From Arachidicoccus terrestris (lineage in GTDB: Bacteria; Bacteroidota; Bacteroidia; Chitinophagales; Chitinophagaceae), in assembly GCF_020042345.1 (NCBI RefSeq), contig NZ_CP083387.1, positions 1,054,001-1,118,000 of the forward strand: 64,000 nt of DNA, written 5' to 3'. Each line of letters starts with the position of its first letter. Position 1 is the first letter of the stretch. The position numbers and the translations under genes are program-made. The notes under the pieces are model-generated. The model had not been told where the DNA came from. It worked only from the letters and a program-made list of their open reading frames with translations, and ran no database searches. Below are positions 8,543-17,966 of this stretch, one piece after another.

Positions 8543-11089
8543 CTATTTACTTAAGTCAAAGCCGATTAAAATGTTCACCCTGCGCGTCATAGAACTTCCT
8601 TCACGATCTGTTACCGTAAAATCAAACCCGCCTAATGACAGCTTTGAAGACTGCTTTGTTGCCGGTGTAAACACCAATATACCGTTATGATCTACTGTTG
8701 CAGTCCCACCCTTCACGTTAGTCAATGTAAAGGCCGGTGCGTCGCTATAGCCTCTGGCCAGTTCTTTTAAGTCGATATGTAGCGGCTCTGCCTGCGCTGT
8801 TGAATAATGTTTATGTGCCATCCAGTCCAGGTATCCGTCCAGTTGGGTAAAGCCGTCCTTATCCGGATCGCCGTTGCTTTCAGTCAGATTCCCTTTTGCA
8901 CCCTTAGGATCCAGTCCATGGATCGTCTCCCACCAGTCTGGCATACCGTCCTGATCTGTATCCCAACTGTCCGGGCGGTGAACCGTCGGATAATCTTCGT
9001 AACCGCCTGCGTCGGCCACTTTATCGGGGAATCCCTTTTTATGTGTAACGCTTCCCACCACAGAAGTAGTACCTGCCAGCGTCTCGCGGATGATCCGCTG
9101 ATCATGCTCGTCTAAAACAGGTGCATTACAACCTACATCGGATAAAACGCTTTTATAAGCATCCACCGCAGACTGCGTCTCAATATAAGAAGGGAAAAAA
9201 GGCTTATCAACATACGTCGCATAGCTGCTGGTGTCTCCATTGCTGTGGCTTACTTTCCGGCCGTCTGCCTCGTTAGAAAGATCAAAGTGTCCCGGCATGA
9301 CGTTTCCTGCAAAATAACAGCGTTGTGTGCCCTTGCCTACCCCTTCATGTTGGGCATTATAGGCGTAAAAGAAACTGGTTCCCGCACCGGGCTTATAATA
9401 ATTACCCACAAAATTCACTTCATGTGCCCCTCCGTCAGTAGCGCGATGGCCCCAATTATAAACAACATTATTGGTGATATCCATTCTGCCACCATAATGC
9501 CCATCTACCAAACCACCGCCCAGGCTCCAGTTTCTGCCATAACAGTCGGCCAGTAAATTATGATGAAAGCTGCCGATATCTCCTCCGATCGTCGCAGCAA
9601 AACCATGCTCCTTACCTTTCGGATAATGGTCATGTCCGGCTGCATTCAACGCCTCAGAGATCAGTGTGCGTTGCAGGGTGATATTGTGTGCCCCTCTGGA
9701 ACTAAAAGATTCATCAATGGTCCAGCTGATCGAACAGTGATCCACAATGCTGTTATTCGCACCCGTCAGTCCCATACCGTCAAAGGTAGGTCCGTCGCCC
9801 AGCCTGACCCGGACAAAACGGGCCACACAATCATTGCCTGTTATCCCAAAGGGGGCTGACCGGATACAGATCCCTTTGCCGGGTGCGGTCTGGCCTGCCA
9901 CCGTTACGTTCGGTTGGCTGAGGACCAATCTGGATTTTAACGTTATCATACCCGCTACATTAAATATAATCGTCCGGGGACCAATATTATTAGTCACGGC
10001 CGCTCTTAAACTACCGGGGCCGTCATCATTTAAGTTGGTCACAAAAACGATCTTGCCGCCTCTTCCGCCGCGCGCAAACCGGCCATAGCCTTCGGCATCA
10101 GAAAATGCCAACTGCCTTGTTCTGAATTCCCATACATTTCCTTTTATGGTGCCCGAATCTGTTAGTTCATCCACACGCCAATAGTAAGTATCCATACTAT
10201 AAAGATCAGAGACCGCATAGCTGTTTTGCGTTGCAGGCTGGTTGCCTTTAAAACAGGGAGAATCATGATCAGCAGCGGCCACTTTAACTGAGTCTGTTCC
10301 AAAATAAATATCGTGTGACCGGGCCGCTTGAGTCCCTTGCCATTGTAGCACATACCCATTTTGCCCGTTCGCCTCCACATGTTCATCTCTGTTAACAGGC
10401 GCCACAGCCATCGCCTGATCCGCCGGATTAACCCCGTCCAGCTGGAAACCATTAATGACGATTTTATGGTAAGCCCCAATTGTCTTGTTGTCAGCTACGA
10501 AACGGATCGTTACTATTTTATCTGCTTTAGCTTCTAATTGTAAAACCGCAGTTTTGCTATCAGTAATTTTGGAGGCACGTATAGAAGGGATCAGACCCGC
10601 CACCTTCTTTTGTCCATCCACGTAAATGTCAATGGGGCACTGCTCTCCGGCCTTCAGGTCATCAATGATATTGTGATAAGTAATCAGCGTATGCTTTCCG
10701 GGTTTTAGCCCCTTAATCTTCAATATAATTTCTTCTGGCTTTGCTGCATCTTTGCCACTGTTTTCATCACTGCTGAGCTCCAGCCCGTCGTCAGAAAACT
10801 TAGCTTTCTGAGGCCCTCTCACGCCCACTTTATACCAGGTGGCCGTTAACTTCCGGTCTGCGCCGGCGGCAACAATAAAGCTGATATGATCTTTCACTAA
10901 TGTATCGGGCCCGCCATTGGTCACCTCCCAGGGGGTATATCCGAACTGTGTCACTTCAGCTGTTTTCCTCCCAAACATATTAAAGTCTACTTTCACGACA
11001 GAACGTTGTGGGCCTTGATGACAGCCTACCAGACCCATGCCCAGCAAGACTAATGCATAAGCACTATTTTTTACAAAGAATCTAAACAT
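8543..11089 (-). CDS. PL1-type pectate lyase lipoprotein with extra N-terminal beta domains
   Basis: An 848-residue protein starting with a lipoprotein signal (LVLLGMGLVGC). Residues about 30-220 form an uncharacterised beta-rich module and about 225-325 a fibronectin-like module (YYWRVDELTDSGT, WEFRTR). The lyase domain begins near residue 333 with GYGRFARGGRGGKIVFVTNLND, the form common in Bacteroidota PL1 enzymes, and continues through a right-handed beta-helix (NSIVDHCSISWTIDE, GGGLVDGHYGGRMD). Near the C-terminus are calcium-loop-like motifs (DTDQDGMPDWWE, DPDKDGF), then a small beta domain. The family cuts polygalacturonate by beta-elimination. It follows susD by 190 bases and probably works at the cell surface, feeding the SusC/SusD pair. 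Confidence 0.85.
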   Translation of the reverse strand: MFRFFVKNSAYALVLLGMGLVGCHQGPQRSVVKVDFNMFGRKTAEVTQFGYTPWEVTNGGPDTLVKDHISFIVAAGADRKLTATWYKVGVRGPQKAKFSDDGLELSSDENSGKDAAKPEEIILKIKGLKPGKHTLITYHNIIDDLKAGEQCPIDIYVDGQKKVAGLIPSIRASKITDSKTAVLQLEAKADKIVTIRFVADNKTIGAYHKIVINGFQLDGVNPADQAMAVAPVNRDEHVEANGQNGYVLQWQGTQAARSHDIYFGTDSVKVAAADHDSPCFKGNQPATQNSYAVSDLYSMDTYYWRVDELTDSGTIKGNVWEFRTRQLAFSDAEGYGRFARGGRGGKIVFVTNLNDDGPGSLRAAVTNNIGPRTIIFNVAGMITLKSRLVLSQPNVTVAGQTAPGKGICIRSAPFGITGNDCVARFVRVRLGDGPTFDGMGLTGANNSIVDHCSISWTIDESFSSRGAHNITLQRTLISEALNAAGHDHYPKGKEHGFAATIGGDIGSFHHNLLADCYGRNWSLGGGLVDGHYGGRMDITNNVVYNWGHRATDGGAHEVNFVGNYYKPGAGTSFFYAYNAQHEGVGKGTQRCYFAGNVMPGHFDLSNEADGRKVSHSNGDTSSYATYVDKPFFPSYIETQSAVDAYKSVLSDVGCNAPVLDEHDQRIIRETLAGTTSVVGSVTHKKGFPDKVADAGGYEDYPTVHRPDSWDTDQDGMPDWWETIHGLDPKGAKGNLTESNGDPDKDGFTQLDGYLDWMAHKHYSTAQAEPLHIDLKELARGYSDAPAFTLTNVKGGTATVDHNGILVFTPATKQSSKLSLGGFDFTVTDREGSSMTRRVNILIGFDLSK

Positions 11090-11169
11090 TTTTTTTGCAT
11101 TATTAATTGAATACTTGCAGCAGGATTCAATAATTATTGCTGTAGGCTTTGGCTTTTAGCTAAAACAAA

Positions 11170-11208
11170 CATTTCCGGCAAGGGAAGTATACCTCCCCGC
11201 CAGAAATG
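11170..11208 (-). promoter_or_regulatory. Imperfect hairpin between susD and PL1
   Basis: CATTTCCGGCAAGGG and CCCCGCCAGAAATG pair imperfectly (about 11 of 14 positions) around a GTATAC-containing loop. There is no clear T-run. It may partly end or process the susCD transcript before the lyase gene. This is a weak call. Confidence 0.35.
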
Positions 11209-11279
11209 ATTTGCAATTACGAAAACCAAAATCAAGAATAAACCGCTATTATTAAAAAACAACTTTATTATTTCTCCCT

Positions 11280-13244
11280 TTATTTTTGATAGTCAAAAGT
11301 TCCAGGCGCCCCTGAATAATCCATCCAGCCTTCAGTCTGCTCCAACCAGCTGTTCATACCAAGGACAGAGCTGGGAAGGCCGGAGATATAATAATTGGGC
11401 TTAAACTCAATCAGATTCGCATTTCCATTCACCTGATCCCATGGTTTATCCAGCGGCGTCATCACAAAATGCGCCTGGTATATTGCCTTCAGCTTATCTA
11501 ATTGTTCCTTAAAATCCGCTGCATCCGGATCGATCAGTATATTTCTTTCTTCAGGTGTCAATGGATCAGCCTGCGGATCGCCTTTAGCCTGCCAGTAATA
11601 TCCCTCACGCGCCGTTCCATTAATGGGCTTTAAACCAAGTTTCGTGACAGTATTACCACTTTTTGCTGTATTATCATACAGCATCCAGCGCTGCACATCC
11701 CAGAAACGCTTACCCTCATAAGCGAGTTCCACTCTTCTCTCATATAATACCGCTTCAATAGCCTGATACTTCGTAGACAGATTACCGACACCATAATTAT
11801 TATCTTCGGGAATGCCCACTCTTGCCCGGATTTTACCGATATACTTGACCGCATTATTGATATCCCCGGTAGCCGCATAACATTCCGCGATATTCAGTAA
11901 CAGTTCTGCATACCGGTATGCTATGATATTCGTTCCTGAAAATTCATATCCGGTGCTGTCTGCCTCTGGATCGGAGTTCTTCCGTACGATAGCAGGGCTA
12001 TTCGTCTGATTACCTCCGTAGTAGTTAATCTTTCCCTTGTCGTCGTACCATCTGTAAAACCAGGTACTTTTGTTTTCATTTCCCTTTACGCCCCATTTCT
12101 CACCGGAGAATTCAAAGGTGCGGTAGAATCTGGGGTCCCTGTTTTCAAAGAAAAAGGTATCGACATATCCGTTTTCAGCCGTCGGACGCTTGCCATTAGC
12201 CAGCGGAAATAAATCCAGCATCTGCTTGGTAGCAGAAAGCCCGCCTGAGCCGCCATAACCCGTAGGCCGAAGCTGATCTTCCCAGCCGTTACCATAAGCA
12301 CTGGATTCAGAAGTTTCCGTACTGAAAAGGAACACCATGATCGCTCCTTTATTGAAATCCGTATTGCCCTGCAAAGACATTTCAGACCAGTCTTTGGCAC
12401 TGGAGCCATATAGCCCGTAACCCGCTGACGATAATTTAGTTTCTGCATCGAGGCCTGCCTTTAATGCATCTTGCCATTTTTTACTGGCTGGGTTATCCCA
12501 ATCCTTATTAAATAACGGACTAGCGGCAGTCAGCAGGACCCTGCTTTTCATCGCCAATGCTGCCGCAGCGGTAAATTTCCCGTAGTTCGTACTTGGTTCA
12601 TCCCAGATCATAGGTAAGAGCATCGCAGCTGAATCCAAATCGCTGACGATCTGGGCAAAACATTCAGAAGAGGTCGACCTGGGTGTCTGAATAGACACAT
12701 CCGTTGTACTATTATTTTGAACCGTCGTTACAATCGGAACGCCTCCATAGATCCGTACCAGGTCAAAATATTGTAACGCCCTCAGGAAGTAGGCCTGCCC
12801 TTTAGCTGTTTTCTTAAAATCAGCAGATAAAGCGGCAGATACCGGATCGCCCATTTTTTCAATCAAGTCACTACAATAGCGGATGCGGGTATAGGGGTTA
12901 TTTTTTACACTTGAAGATGTCTGGCCGTAATAGCTGTCCGCATCATTTGCAAACTGCAGGTCTCGGTTGGCGTCGATATACTTGGGTATCGTACCACCGA
13001 TTTCTTCCGTCATATTGGACCGGTCGTTATTGTACAGCCCGACCACAGTTTTCAGCGGATTATTATAATCCGAAAAATAATAATTATACAGGCGGGCAAT
13101 GTACCAGGAAGTCAATTCCTCGTTGGAGAATACCTGGTTCTCTCCATAATCATTATAAGGTTTCATATCTTCCAGAAATTGCTTGCTACAACCCGTAAAG
13201 GCCAGCAGTACAACAGTGGAAAGTAAATAGAATATTTTTTTCAT
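11280..13244 (-). CDS. susD: SusD-family outer-membrane glycan-binding lipoprotein
   Basis: A 654-residue SusD/RagB protein with a lipoprotein signal (LLSTVVLLAFTGC followed by SKQFLED). Family hallmarks are the early SNEELTSWYIARLYNYY segment, the TPR-like region (KGQAYFLRALQYFDLVRIYGGVPIV), TAAAALAMKSRVLLTAASPLF, and the C-terminal IAYRYAELLLNIAECYAATGD and VLYERRVELAYEGKRFWDVQRW. SusD proteins form the lid of the SusC pore on the cell surface and bind the oligosaccharide. It begins 31 bases after the susC stop, so the two are co-transcribed. Given the PL1 and GH28 enzymes nearby, galacturonan oligosaccharides are the likely ligand, which is an inference. Confidence 0.95.
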   Translation of the reverse strand: MKKIFYLLSTVVLLAFTGCSKQFLEDMKPYNDYGENQVFSNEELTSWYIARLYNYYFSDYNNPLKTVVGLYNNDRSNMTEEIGGTIPKYIDANRDLQFANDADSYYGQTSSSVKNNPYTRIRYCSDLIEKMGDPVSAALSADFKKTAKGQAYFLRALQYFDLVRIYGGVPIVTTVQNNSTTDVSIQTPRSTSSECFAQIVSDLDSAAMLLPMIWDEPSTNYGKFTAAAALAMKSRVLLTAASPLFNKDWDNPASKKWQDALKAGLDAETKLSSAGYGLYGSSAKDWSEMSLQGNTDFNKGAIMVFLFSTETSESSAYGNGWEDQLRPTGYGGSGGLSATKQMLDLFPLANGKRPTAENGYVDTFFFENRDPRFYRTFEFSGEKWGVKGNENKSTWFYRWYDDKGKINYYGGNQTNSPAIVRKNSDPEADSTGYEFSGTNIIAYRYAELLLNIAECYAATGDINNAVKYIGKIRARVGIPEDNNYGVGNLSTKYQAIEAVLYERRVELAYEGKRFWDVQRWMLYDNTAKSGNTVTKLGLKPINGTAREGYYWQAKGDPQADPLTPEERNILIDPDAADFKEQLDKLKAIYQAHFVMTPLDKPWDQVNGNANLIEFKPNYYISGLPSSVLGMNSWLEQTEGWMDYSGAPGTFDYQK

Positions 13245-13275
13245 GATATAAAGTCTATATTGGGAAATTTAGTTT

Positions 13276-16200
13276 TTAAAAGCCAACATTCACACCCAGT
13301 GCCCATGTACGAAGGGTTGGATAGCCTACATCTGCCGGGTCATACATGTTTCTGAATTTCTTCGGATAGGGGTTGTAAAAATCCCAGAGATTATTGCCTG
13401 AAATAAAGAAGCGGACGCTACTTAGCTTGGCCTTATTCACCAGCTTTGCGGGCATTGTATACCCGAGGCTCAGTGTTCTGACGTACATTCTAAAGGTGGG
13501 CAATAGGAAGAAATCAGAATTAGCACCGCCAAACTCTTCATAATAACCCATATTCGGATACTTGCCGTTCGGATTAGTGGTTTCGTCATACATATCGGTC
13601 AGATAGATCGGCTGAGACCACAATGCAGAAGTACTGGAGGTCGACTGACCGATGTAGTCCAGAAAGTTCGCGCCACCCCAGGAAGTAGAAAGTTGTGCTC
13701 TTAAAGAAAGGCTCTTCCATCCCACACTGATATTGGTAGAAATACCATAGGTCCGGTTGGATTTTCTAAGCTTTACAAAATCTTCTTTCTCCTGGATACG
13801 GCCATCAGGACCGGCAATGGTTTGATTATCCGCGTTCAGTACCCCACCGACATCTTCATAGACCAGCATACCTTTTTTCAGGCCAGATTTATCATCAATA
13901 TCAAAAAATGCTGGCGCTGCTCCTTCCACACCAGAGTTGGCCGCATGCTGTGTTAGATAGTTCCAGTAATTGTCGATATCTGCATCTGTCCTTAAGATAC
14001 CATCTCCGCCGGAAGTCTGCTTCCAGGTTCTATAGCCCCAAATGGGTTGAATTCCATAATTTTCCTGAGCCCTGCTGTCACTTACTTCTGAAGGATAGTC
14101 AAAGGGCAGATCATACATTTTCTTTACTTTATAGTTATTGAAACTTGTATTCATGCCAATGGAATAATTAAAATCTCCCTTCTGATCCCTCCAGGTAACG
14201 GACAGCTCAGTACCCCATGCGTTTACAGATGCGTAATTCTGTTCTGCAAAAGCTCCACCAACAGAGATCGGCGTATTGTTGGCCTTGGACATATCTGTCA
14301 ACATATTGGTGGTCGAGTTAAAGTATTGATCAAATGTCACTGCTAGCCGGCTTTTTAAGAACTCCATATCCAGTCCAAAGTTGCGCTGCAAGGTCCTATC
14401 CCAATGTACGTCCCGGTTGGGAGATACGCCAGGGGTCAGGCCATGGACAAACATACCACCCTGTTCGCCGAATCCAAAGCCTTTATCCTGCTCTCCTTTA
14501 TATAATTGGAGCCATCTCCAGGCCTTAATGTTATTATTACCTGTAATACCCCAGGAGGTACGGATTTTTAGGAAGTTCACCCAATTAATATGATCCTTAA
14601 AGAAATTTTCATCAGAGATCACCCAACCGGCAGACAGCCCCGGGAAGAAGCCCCAGTAGTTTTCCGGAGCAAATACCGTAGATGCATCCGTGCGGAACAC
14701 GAAATCCAGCAGGTATTTATGTTTATAGTTATAGGTAGCGCGACCCAGATATGACAGGTTACCACTTTCATATTTATAGGTAATGGTATTGCTTGCATTC
14801 AAATCCCCTGCAGACACAGAAGTTCCGTTATAGGCACCAGGGATTGGATTTTCATAGATCTGATAGCGGTCCTCCAGGTAGTTGGTAGACTTCTCCACAG
14901 ATACCATCGCTGAAATATTATGATCACCAAAACTTCTGTTATAGTTAATAAAGAAGTTCGACTGTTCATTTTTGGAAGTGGTATTGTCATAAGTCACACG
15001 GGAGTTTGCATCATTCAATTGATGCTTCCAGTGAGTGGTTTCTGAAAACAGATGTTGGCCCTCTTCAGTAATTTTATCCGCCTGGTACAGCAGTTGCGGC
15101 ATCATGATCTGTTCGGTATTGCCCGACGCCTGGGACAGGCCGTAATTCAATTTAAAATTCAGGCCCGGAATAAAGGGCACATCATACTGTAAGGAGACAT
15201 TTACGTTGTAATTGAAATTCTTTTTGATGGTCTTAGACCCGTTGTCCAGTAAGGCATAATAGTTCCAGTTCGTTAGAGACCGGTTGCCTCTTATGTTCCC
15301 CAGACGATGCGGGCCTAACGGAGGAGAAATGTATTGATCTTCCCCATCAATATTGTAAATCCAGGGAATATACTTTGGCATATGCAGCAGTACGCTGTAG
15401 TCATTTTGTTCACCGCCATTGGCATAACCGTCACTGAAATTGATCTTGGTAAAGGACTCTTCCACATTAGTATTGGAAGCAGCCAAGGTAGCGCCCAGGT
15501 GGAGGCCACTCATCAGTTTAATATCGGTACCTGCCCTGTAGGTCCAGCGTTTAAAGTCCTGATTACCCAGATTGGCGCCCTGGGTATAGTAGGAAGCGCC
15601 CATAAAGTACGTCGCGTTGTCTGATCCGCCGCTGATATCCAGTGAGTGTTGCATCGTACCCGCTGCTCTCCAGTCATTGCCCAGCCAATCATAGTCCAGC
15701 GTATCCATCATATTCAGTTCCTGTTCAGAATACAGATTCTTTTCTTCATAGCCATGCGCTTTTAGAAAACTATTGGCATACTCACCGTATTGTCTGGCAT
15801 TCATTACCTTTCCATGACTTACGGCATCATTTCGTTCAAATTTACCACTGTAGCTCACTCTGGGTGCACCGGCTTTTCCGCGTTTTGTTTTAATGACGAT
15901 GACACCCTGTGAGGCTCTTGATCCATAAATGGCCGCACTGGCATCCCTGAGTACGGTAATGCTTTCTATTTCTGAAAGATCCAGCTGGTTAAACCGGTCT
16001 AAAGAAGGAAGTCCCGTCTGTGGATCCAGTTGCAATACATCATCGATGACGATCAGGGGTGCCTCATTGCCGCCGTCTTTACCCCAGTTAAACTGCTGGC
16101 GGATGCTGACGGTCGCCAGTGTACCCGGCCTTTGCGCCCCGCCTGATACATTCAGACCGGGGATCTGCCCACGCAGCATTTCACTGATGGACGCGACCGG

Positions 16201-16611
16201 CATATCCTCAATTTGCTTCAGATCCACGGTCGCCATGGACCCCGTGATATCTCTCTTGTTTTGCGTACCATAACCCACAACGACGACGTCGTTCAATTCT
16301 GCAGAAACCGTTGAATCCATCTTGACCGTAATAAATGTCTGGTCTCCTACCGGTACCTGCACTCGTTTGTATCCTATGTAGGATACCACCAGTATAGAGT
16401 CTGTCGGCAAAAGTTTAATGGAAAAGGTGCCGTCAGCTTTAGAACTCACGTTACTTGGTCTCCCCTTGGCGCTGATAATGGCACCGGGCAAATGTTCTCC
16501 TGATTTACCATCTACGACGACACCGTCGACGGTTCTCTCCTGTGCAAACAAGGCGGTGCAGCACAAAGACAGCAAGAGGAAAAAAGCCAATCTCATTTTT
16601 TGTCTACCCAT
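13276..16611 (-). CDS. susC: SusC-family TonB-dependent outer-membrane transporter
   Basis: An 1111-residue protein with a signal peptide (LLSLCCTALFAQ), a carboxypeptidase-D-like regulatory domain (VVDGKSGEHLPGAIISAKG, LVVSYIGYKRVQVPVG), and a TonB-dependent plug (VVVGYGTQNKRDITGSM, EMLRGQIPGLNVSGG, TVLRDASAAIYGSRASQGVI). A long beta-barrel ends in WALGVNVGF with the terminal Phe usual in outer-membrane barrels. There is no N-terminal anti-sigma (STN) extension, so direct control through an ECF sigma factor is not indicated. It imports glycan oligomers with TonB energy, paired with the SusD gene downstream. It is the first gene of its operon. Confidence 0.95.
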   Translation of the reverse strand: MGRQKMRLAFFLLLSLCCTALFAQERTVDGVVVDGKSGEHLPGAIISAKGRPSNVSSKADGTFSIKLLPTDSILVVSYIGYKRVQVPVGDQTFITVKMDSTVSAELNDVVVVGYGTQNKRDITGSMATVDLKQIEDMPVASISEMLRGQIPGLNVSGGAQRPGTLATVSIRQQFNWGKDGGNEAPLIVIDDVLQLDPQTGLPSLDRFNQLDLSEIESITVLRDASAAIYGSRASQGVIVIKTKRGKAGAPRVSYSGKFERNDAVSHGKVMNARQYGEYANSFLKAHGYEEKNLYSEQELNMMDTLDYDWLGNDWRAAGTMQHSLDISGGSDNATYFMGASYYTQGANLGNQDFKRWTYRAGTDIKLMSGLHLGATLAASNTNVEESFTKINFSDGYANGGEQNDYSVLLHMPKYIPWIYNIDGEDQYISPPLGPHRLGNIRGNRSLTNWNYYALLDNGSKTIKKNFNYNVNVSLQYDVPFIPGLNFKLNYGLSQASGNTEQIMMPQLLYQADKITEEGQHLFSETTHWKHQLNDANSRVTYDNTTSKNEQSNFFINYNRSFGDHNISAMVSVEKSTNYLEDRYQIYENPIPGAYNGTSVSAGDLNASNTITYKYESGNLSYLGRATYNYKHKYLLDFVFRTDASTVFAPENYWGFFPGLSAGWVISDENFFKDHINWVNFLKIRTSWGITGNNNIKAWRWLQLYKGEQDKGFGFGEQGGMFVHGLTPGVSPNRDVHWDRTLQRNFGLDMEFLKSRLAVTFDQYFNSTTNMLTDMSKANNTPISVGGAFAEQNYASVNAWGTELSVTWRDQKGDFNYSIGMNTSFNNYKVKKMYDLPFDYPSEVSDSRAQENYGIQPIWGYRTWKQTSGGDGILRTDADIDNYWNYLTQHAANSGVEGAAPAFFDIDDKSGLKKGMLVYEDVGGVLNADNQTIAGPDGRIQEKEDFVKLRKSNRTYGISTNISVGWKSLSLRAQLSTSWGGANFLDYIGQSTSSTSALWSQPIYLTDMYDETTNPNGKYPNMGYYEEFGGANSDFFLLPTFRMYVRTLSLGYTMPAKLVNKAKLSSVRFFISGNNLWDFYNPYPKKFRNMYDPADVGYPTLRTWALGVNVGF

Positions 16612-17262
16612 TTTTTACTTTTTTTTCTAAGCAGTGAATAAATGAATGCATTTTAAATTATGTGATAATTGAAATTGATTGAAAGTGTATGTTTAGGATT
16701 CCTATTTTGTTGTATGAACAACTGTAAAAACAGACAACAGCAGGTTCACACAAACATTTCGTTAACATTTTATCACTTCCCAAATCACCATTTGATAATG
16801 AAATAATAATTTATACGTCAAAGATAAATTCATATATAAAAAATAAATTACAGATTATTTACATTATTTTATACAATATTTTCATTTATTAGCATTTTTT
16901 TTAAATGACGGTTCATTTCGCGGGAATCTTACTTAAAAGCTGACCATTGTTCATTAGTCAATTTTATTGATTTAATTACTAAATAATTACACTATATAAT
17001 TTATATACATATAAATAGCTAACCTATTAACAGTGAGGCGCTAAGCGTCTTAATTTCCTGGCTGATCTCAAGCAAACTCGGATTTTATTCAGAAATCATT
17101 AACAGTCAATCTAATAATATCAAAAATATCCGCATTATATCTATATAAGCAGATTTCTTTTCAAATCTGGCTTTGCGCACTACGGTTTAGCAAAAAAGCG
17201 TTTATCCAAATATCCGCGGCGTAGATTCCAGCGTATGAGGTCTGCCGGATTCCAGATTCTTT
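16612..17262. other. AT-rich divergent intergenic region upstream of susC
   Basis: About 650 bases lie between the divergent susC and response-regulator genes. The region is very AT-rich from 16780 to 17000 and holds no convincing gene. A minus-strand TATCTTTG box lies at 16819-16826. A partly palindromic GGCGCTAAGCGTC lies near 17037. It probably carries the susC promoter with a long leader and the promoter of the two-component system. Confidence 0.5.
16819..16826 (-). promoter_or_regulatory. Candidate -7 promoter box for susC
   Basis: On the minus strand this reads TATCTTTG, matching the Bacteroidota consensus TAnnTTTG. A clear TTTG at the -33 spacing is missing. The predicted transcript would have a leader of about 200 bases, not unusual for susC genes. 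Confidence 0.35.
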
Positions 17263-17276
17263 CCAGAATATTCTGG
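17263..17276. promoter_or_regulatory. 14-bp perfect palindrome before the response-regulator gene
   Basis: CCAGAATATTCTGG is fully self-complementary and ends 12 bases before the chosen ATG at 17289. Its place in the leader fits an autoregulatory operator, or a hairpin over the ribosome-binding region. It also argues that the earlier in-frame ATG at 17235 is not the start. Confidence 0.4.
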
Positions 17277-17288
17277 TATTTTTGGTAC

Positions 17289-17966
17289 ATGAAAATTCTT
17301 GTAATTGAAGATGAACCTGATCTGCTTCAGGCAGTTAAGACTTCTCTTGAAAAGGAAGCGTATACGGTGGAGACAGCTAAAGATTTTGAGGCAGCTCTGG
17401 AAAAAATCAGCATTTATGAATATGATTGTGTATTACTGGATATTATGTTGCCGGGAGGTAATGGTTTAGCATTACTGCAGGAGTTGAAAGCCGCCGGTAA
17501 ATCAGAAAATGTCATCATTGTCTCTGCCAAGGATTCTCTGGATGATAAAATTAAAGGGCTTGAACTGGGCGCAGACGATTATCTTACCAAACCCTTTCAT
17601 ATAGCGGAACTCAATGCACGTGTAAAGGCCGTATTGCGGCGAAAAAAAATGGGTGGCAAAGAGAGCCTGGACGTAGGTAATGTTCAACTCTATTTAAACG
17701 ACAGGCAGGTATTAATAGACGGAATCAGCTTAAACCTGAACCGCAAAGAATTTGACCTTTTAAACTATCTTCTACTTAATAAAGACCGTCTGATCACCAA
17801 AGAAGCCTTGGCAGAGCATGTGTGGGGAGACAATATAGATCAGGCTGACAATTTTGATTTTATTTATTATCAGATCAAAAATCTCAGAAAGAAACTGCAA
17901 ACAACTGAAGCGCAAATTGAGATTCAGGCAGTATACGGCGTAGGATATAAATTGATCGCCCTATGA
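17289..17966 (+). CDS. OmpR/PhoB-family response regulator
   Basis: Starting at the ATG at 17289, the protein begins MKILVIEDEPDLLQ, the standard receiver start. The acidic pocket (EDE) is present, the phosphoacceptor is Asp51 (CVLLDIMLPGG), and the conserved Lys follows in DDYLTKPF. The C-terminal winged helix (ISLNLNRKEFDLLNYLL, DNFDFIYYQIKNLRKKL, IQAVYGVGYKL) is of the OmpR type. An in-frame start at 17235 would add 18 residues that do not fit the family. Its stop overlaps the kinase start by 4 bases (ATGA), so the two are translationally coupled. The signal sensed is unknown; control of the divergent susC operon is possible but not shown. Confidence 0.92.
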   Translation: MKILVIEDEPDLLQAVKTSLEKEAYTVETAKDFEAALEKISIYEYDCVLLDIMLPGGNGLALLQELKAAGKSENVIIVSAKDSLDDKIKGLELGADDYLTKPFHIAELNARVKAVLRRKKMGGKESLDVGNVQLYLNDRQVLIDGISLNLNRKEFDLLNYLLLNKDRLITKEALAEHVWGDNIDQADNFDFIYYQIKNLRKKLQTTEAQIEIQAVYGVGYKLIAL

